Shown: positions 62,060 through 64,000 of the stretch, in pieces
How positions within the stretch are numbered: position 1 is the stretch's first letter
Layout of the letters: every line of letters begins with the position of its first letter
Assembly: GCA_049604415.1 (NCBI GenBank)
Contig: JBMYTN010000002.1
Span: 124,001-188,000 of the forward strand
Direction of reading: 5' to 3'
From: JBMYTN01 sp049604415
Lineage (GTDB): Bacteria > Pseudomonadota > Alphaproteobacteria > Rhodospirillales > Rhodospirillaceae
Length of the DNA stretch: 64,000 nucleotides
Notes under the pieces: generated by a model
The model's input: only the letters and a program-made list of their open reading frames with translations
Database searches by the model: none
What the model was told of the DNA's origin: nothing
Position numbers and translations under genes: made by a program

Positions 62060-63463
62060 CTATTGCTGGTCGATGGGCGCCAAACCTGGCACTGGGCGCA
62101 ACAAGGTGGCGGGCACAAAACCGGTGAGGCCTTGGGTGGTCATGACCTTCAGCCAGCCGTTTTGATCATCCCCTTCCAGCAAGATTACCGGGGTGTTGAG
62201 ATCCAAGATCGACAGAATGCCGGAATTGGCATTGGGACCGGCACGCAATGGCAGACCGGGAATGCCTATGCGGAACATCCGCGCTGTTTCAGGCACTGCG
62301 GGCGCCTCGCCATTGAGGTCGCCTGTTTTCGGCTGTTCTCTTGTCTGCTGTTCTGCCGCACCGACCGGTGGCGGCGCGTTGGCCCGAGGTCCCGCCGTGG
62401 AGGGTGCCGGTTCCGACAAAACCTTGATCGTCCTGGTCCCATTGCCATCGCCAATCGGGTCGGATCGGAACCAGGGTGACAGCACCAGAAAGCCCAACAG
62501 CCCGGCAACAAAGAATGGCCCCAATTGCCGCCAAAAGGCGGGTGGGGTGCCCGACCAGACATTGCGCAGGCGTTTGCCGTCCTCGGTCCCCAAACTGTTT
62601 AAAAGCTTGCTGGCGTCCTGGGCTTCCATGCCGCCTTTGGGCGCAAGGCTGTTGGCATGTTGAGCCAGTCCGCGGGCCAAGGTCTGGTCGCCCCGGGACA
62701 AGAAAGCACGGGCCTGGTGCAGCAGCAAGGTGGCATTGCGTCCGGCGGGGCGGATGCCGCCCTTCAGGTTGGTCACCAGGGCCACCATTGTGTGGACGGG
62801 ACCATAGGGGATCGACCACCAGCCCTTGATCCAACTGTGCAAGCTGGCGGCCAGGGCCAATTTGGCGGTGCAATTGCGGCACATAATGCCTGAAATCGGT
62901 TCCCGGACCGATTTCCACAGCCGTCCGGTGACCCGCTCCAGGATCACAAAACGCGGTTGGGCGGTCAGGGTGCCACAGACAGAACAGGCATGGGGGCCGC
63001 GGGGTTGTGGGTCCTCGGCCGCAGACGGGTTTTGGGCTTGGTGTCCCCCAAATCCCCTCTGTTGCTCGCGGGTTTTGCCCCCAGCTGTCGCTTTGTCTTG
63101 GGATCTGGATCCGTTCGCCGTGTTCTGGCTCCGCGACCGCCCGGCCCGATCGGTCTCTGCCCGTCCGCTCTGGGCGTTCCGGCGGGATTTGGCGCGACCA
63201 TTTTGCTGGGCAGCCGTTGCGCCAGTCCCCTGGGCCTGCGCGCTCGCGGCATGGTCATAGGATCGCCGCGCCACAGGATCGGACAGGGTTTGATAAGCGT
63301 CGGCCAGAATTTGAAATTCTGCGACGGCATTGGGAGATTTGTTGCGATCCGGATGCAGCTCAAGCGCACGCTTGCGATAGGCCTTTTTGATGGTGGCCTC
63401 GGTCGCGGTGCGGGGAACATCTAAGATCCGATAATACCCTTTGGGGTCGCCCACGCCCTTCAT
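62060..63463 (-). CDS. DnaJ-domain, zinc-ribbon, membrane-anchored protein with C-terminal SH3 domain
   Basis: 467 residues. J-domain at 5-70 with intact HPD in ELHPDRN; a low-complexity Gln/Arg/Ser linker (75-155); a zinc-ribbon-like segment (CSVC at about 160 and CRNC at about 200); a hydrophobic, re-entrant segment (KGWWSIPYGPVH); one membrane helix near 325-345 (FFVAGLLGFLVLSPWF); a Pro-rich periplasmic linker; and an SH3_3-type domain at the end (GLPLRAGPNANSGILSILDL to GFVPATLL). J-domain inside and SH3 outside suggests coupling of Hsp70 recruitment to envelope or cell-wall sensing. The partial gene upstream is 30 bp away. This combination of domains is unusual. Confidence 0.8.
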   Translation of the reverse strand: MKGVGDPKGYYRILDVPRTATEATIKKAYRKRALELHPDRNKSPNAVAEFQILADAYQTLSDPVARRSYDHAASAQAQGTGATAAQQNGRAKSRRNAQSGRAETDRAGRSRSQNTANGSRSQDKATAGGKTREQQRGFGGHQAQNPSAAEDPQPRGPHACSVCGTLTAQPRFVILERVTGRLWKSVREPISGIMCRNCTAKLALAASLHSWIKGWWSIPYGPVHTMVALVTNLKGGIRPAGRNATLLLHQARAFLSRGDQTLARGLAQHANSLAPKGGMEAQDASKLLNSLGTEDGKRLRNVWSGTPPAFWRQLGPFFVAGLLGFLVLSPWFRSDPIGDGNGTRTIKVLSEPAPSTAGPRANAPPPVGAAEQQTREQPKTGDLNGEAPAVPETARMFRIGIPGLPLRAGPNANSGILSILDLNTPVILLEGDDQNGWLKVMTTQGLTGFVPATLLRPVPGLAPIDQQ

Positions 63464-63493
63464 CAGCGCCCTCCGGCGGGCGTCACTTGGGCG

Positions 63494-64000
63494 TTACGGG
63501 GTTCCCTGCCGGCTGTGTTGTGTTTGGTTGGGTGACCCGTCGTCATCCTCGTCATCTTCTTCATCATCGGGATCCGGTCCCCGATCAAGACTGTCCAAAA
63601 TGCGTTGGGCACCGGTTTGACCGGTCCCATCCAACGCTGCAGCCTGAACCAAAGCGGCCCGCCCCCGGTCAATTTCGCCTGCGCGCACCAGCACATAACC
63701 ATAGGCGGTCAAGGAGAACAACCACAGCCGACCTTCACTCCCGGCTTCGTTATCGCCCAAACCGTCAAAGGGCGCATCCTGGCGGCGGACATGGTGCCAA
63801 TCCGGATTGATGCCCAAGCGCTCTGCCGCAATGGTCAGGCACGCCAAGGCATGCGGGGCGGCTTCGGGATAGCGGTGTTTATAAAAATAGAATTTGTAAT
63901 GGGCCAGATGCACCGCCAGATGCCCCGGGGCAAAGGTCATGGCGTCGGTCAAATGCCCCTCGGCCTTGAGACTGTCTTCCCAGGCCACCCCGGCCAAATG
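63494..64000 (-). CDS. TPR-like protein (5' end outside window)
   Basis: At least 168 residues; the frame is open to the right edge, so the N terminus is missing. It appears to be helical, with stretches such as HLAVHLAHYKFYFYKHRYPEAAPHALACL and YVLVRAGEIDRGRAALVQAAALD that resemble TPR helix pairs. The C terminus is an acidic tail (GPDPDDEEDDEDDDGS) followed by Gln/Ser. It lies 30 bp upstream of the DnaJ gene on the same strand, so the two are probably co-transcribed and may work together. No specific family is recognised. Confidence 0.6.
   Translation of the reverse strand, partial: HLAGVAWEDSLKAEGHLTDAMTFAPGHLAVHLAHYKFYFYKHRYPEAAPHALACLTIAAERLGINPDWHHVRRQDAPFDGLGDNEAGSEGRLWLFSLTAYGYVLVRAGEIDRGRAALVQAAALDGTGQTGAQRILDSLDRGPDPDDEEDDEDDDGSPNQTQHSRQGTP

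Noticed and set aside
1..64000. tRNA, rRNA, CRISPR array, insertion sequence or phage genes
   Set aside because: Intergenic stretches were read for these; none showed cloverleaf, repeat-spacer or transposase features.

Overview
The window reads as a chromosomal segment of a Gram-negative alphaproteobacterium, probably Rhodospirillales-like. This is inferred from the moderately high G+C, Tat and lipoprotein signals, RND pumps, several chemoreceptors including one with a hemerythrin domain, and a CysD plus CysN-CysC fusion pair. I found no rRNA, tRNA, CRISPR array, transposase or prophage gene. Genes are dense, and many neighbours overlap by ATGA.

Left part (1-17970). A minus-strand operon encodes a DUF3302-like membrane protein, an HlyD-type adaptor and a patatin-like lipoprotein cut by the window edge. 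Two small exported proteins follow. Next is a minus-strand operon of RND adaptor, RND permease and a large MscS-type channel. Its upstream neighbour is an AraC regulator, which is divergent from a second RND adaptor-permease pair. A membrane protein and a Tat-exported aldo/keto reductase overlap by ATGA.

Sensory block (18112-26584). Three paralogous chemoreceptors each carry two tandem CHASE3-like domains with an exact 160-residue period. The third also ends in a complete bacteriohemerythrin domain. A secreted fasciclin protein with a potentially structured mRNA leader follows, then a SelO family AMPylase.

Accessory island (28902-34926). A Tag-like DNA glycosylase gene is followed by three paralogous membrane proteins and a shorter fourth relative, mostly coupled by 1-base gaps or ATGA overlaps. 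I do not recognise the membrane family. It shares an N-terminal FVG..GE.Q..G.FVD motif. The three longer members have an extracytoplasmic C-terminal domain with two conserved cysteines. The cluster is locally very AT-rich and shows gene-conversion mosaics. It is the best candidate here for an undescribed system.

Signalling and purine block (34941-50427). A sugar-binding-type periplasmic protein overlaps a TorS-like sensor kinase. A long minus-strand operon then runs from a single-chain xanthine dehydrogenase through XdhC, a BMP-type nucleoside/purine ABC transporter and guanine deaminase. Together they would import purines and convert guanine to xanthine and urate. A thioredoxin-fold [2Fe-2S] ferredoxin lies just upstream.

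Right part (50577-64000). CysD and CysNC make PAPS. Downstream lies a hybrid-kinase-like protein that has lost its phosphoacceptor His and all key receiver residues. Divergent from cysD are a GDP-fucose synthase and a HAD plus membrane-domain protein. The end holds a JmjC-type oxygenase, a molybdopterin-fold periplasmic protein followed by a sensor kinase, a DnaJ-zinc ribbon-TM-SH3 protein, and a partial gene at the right edge.
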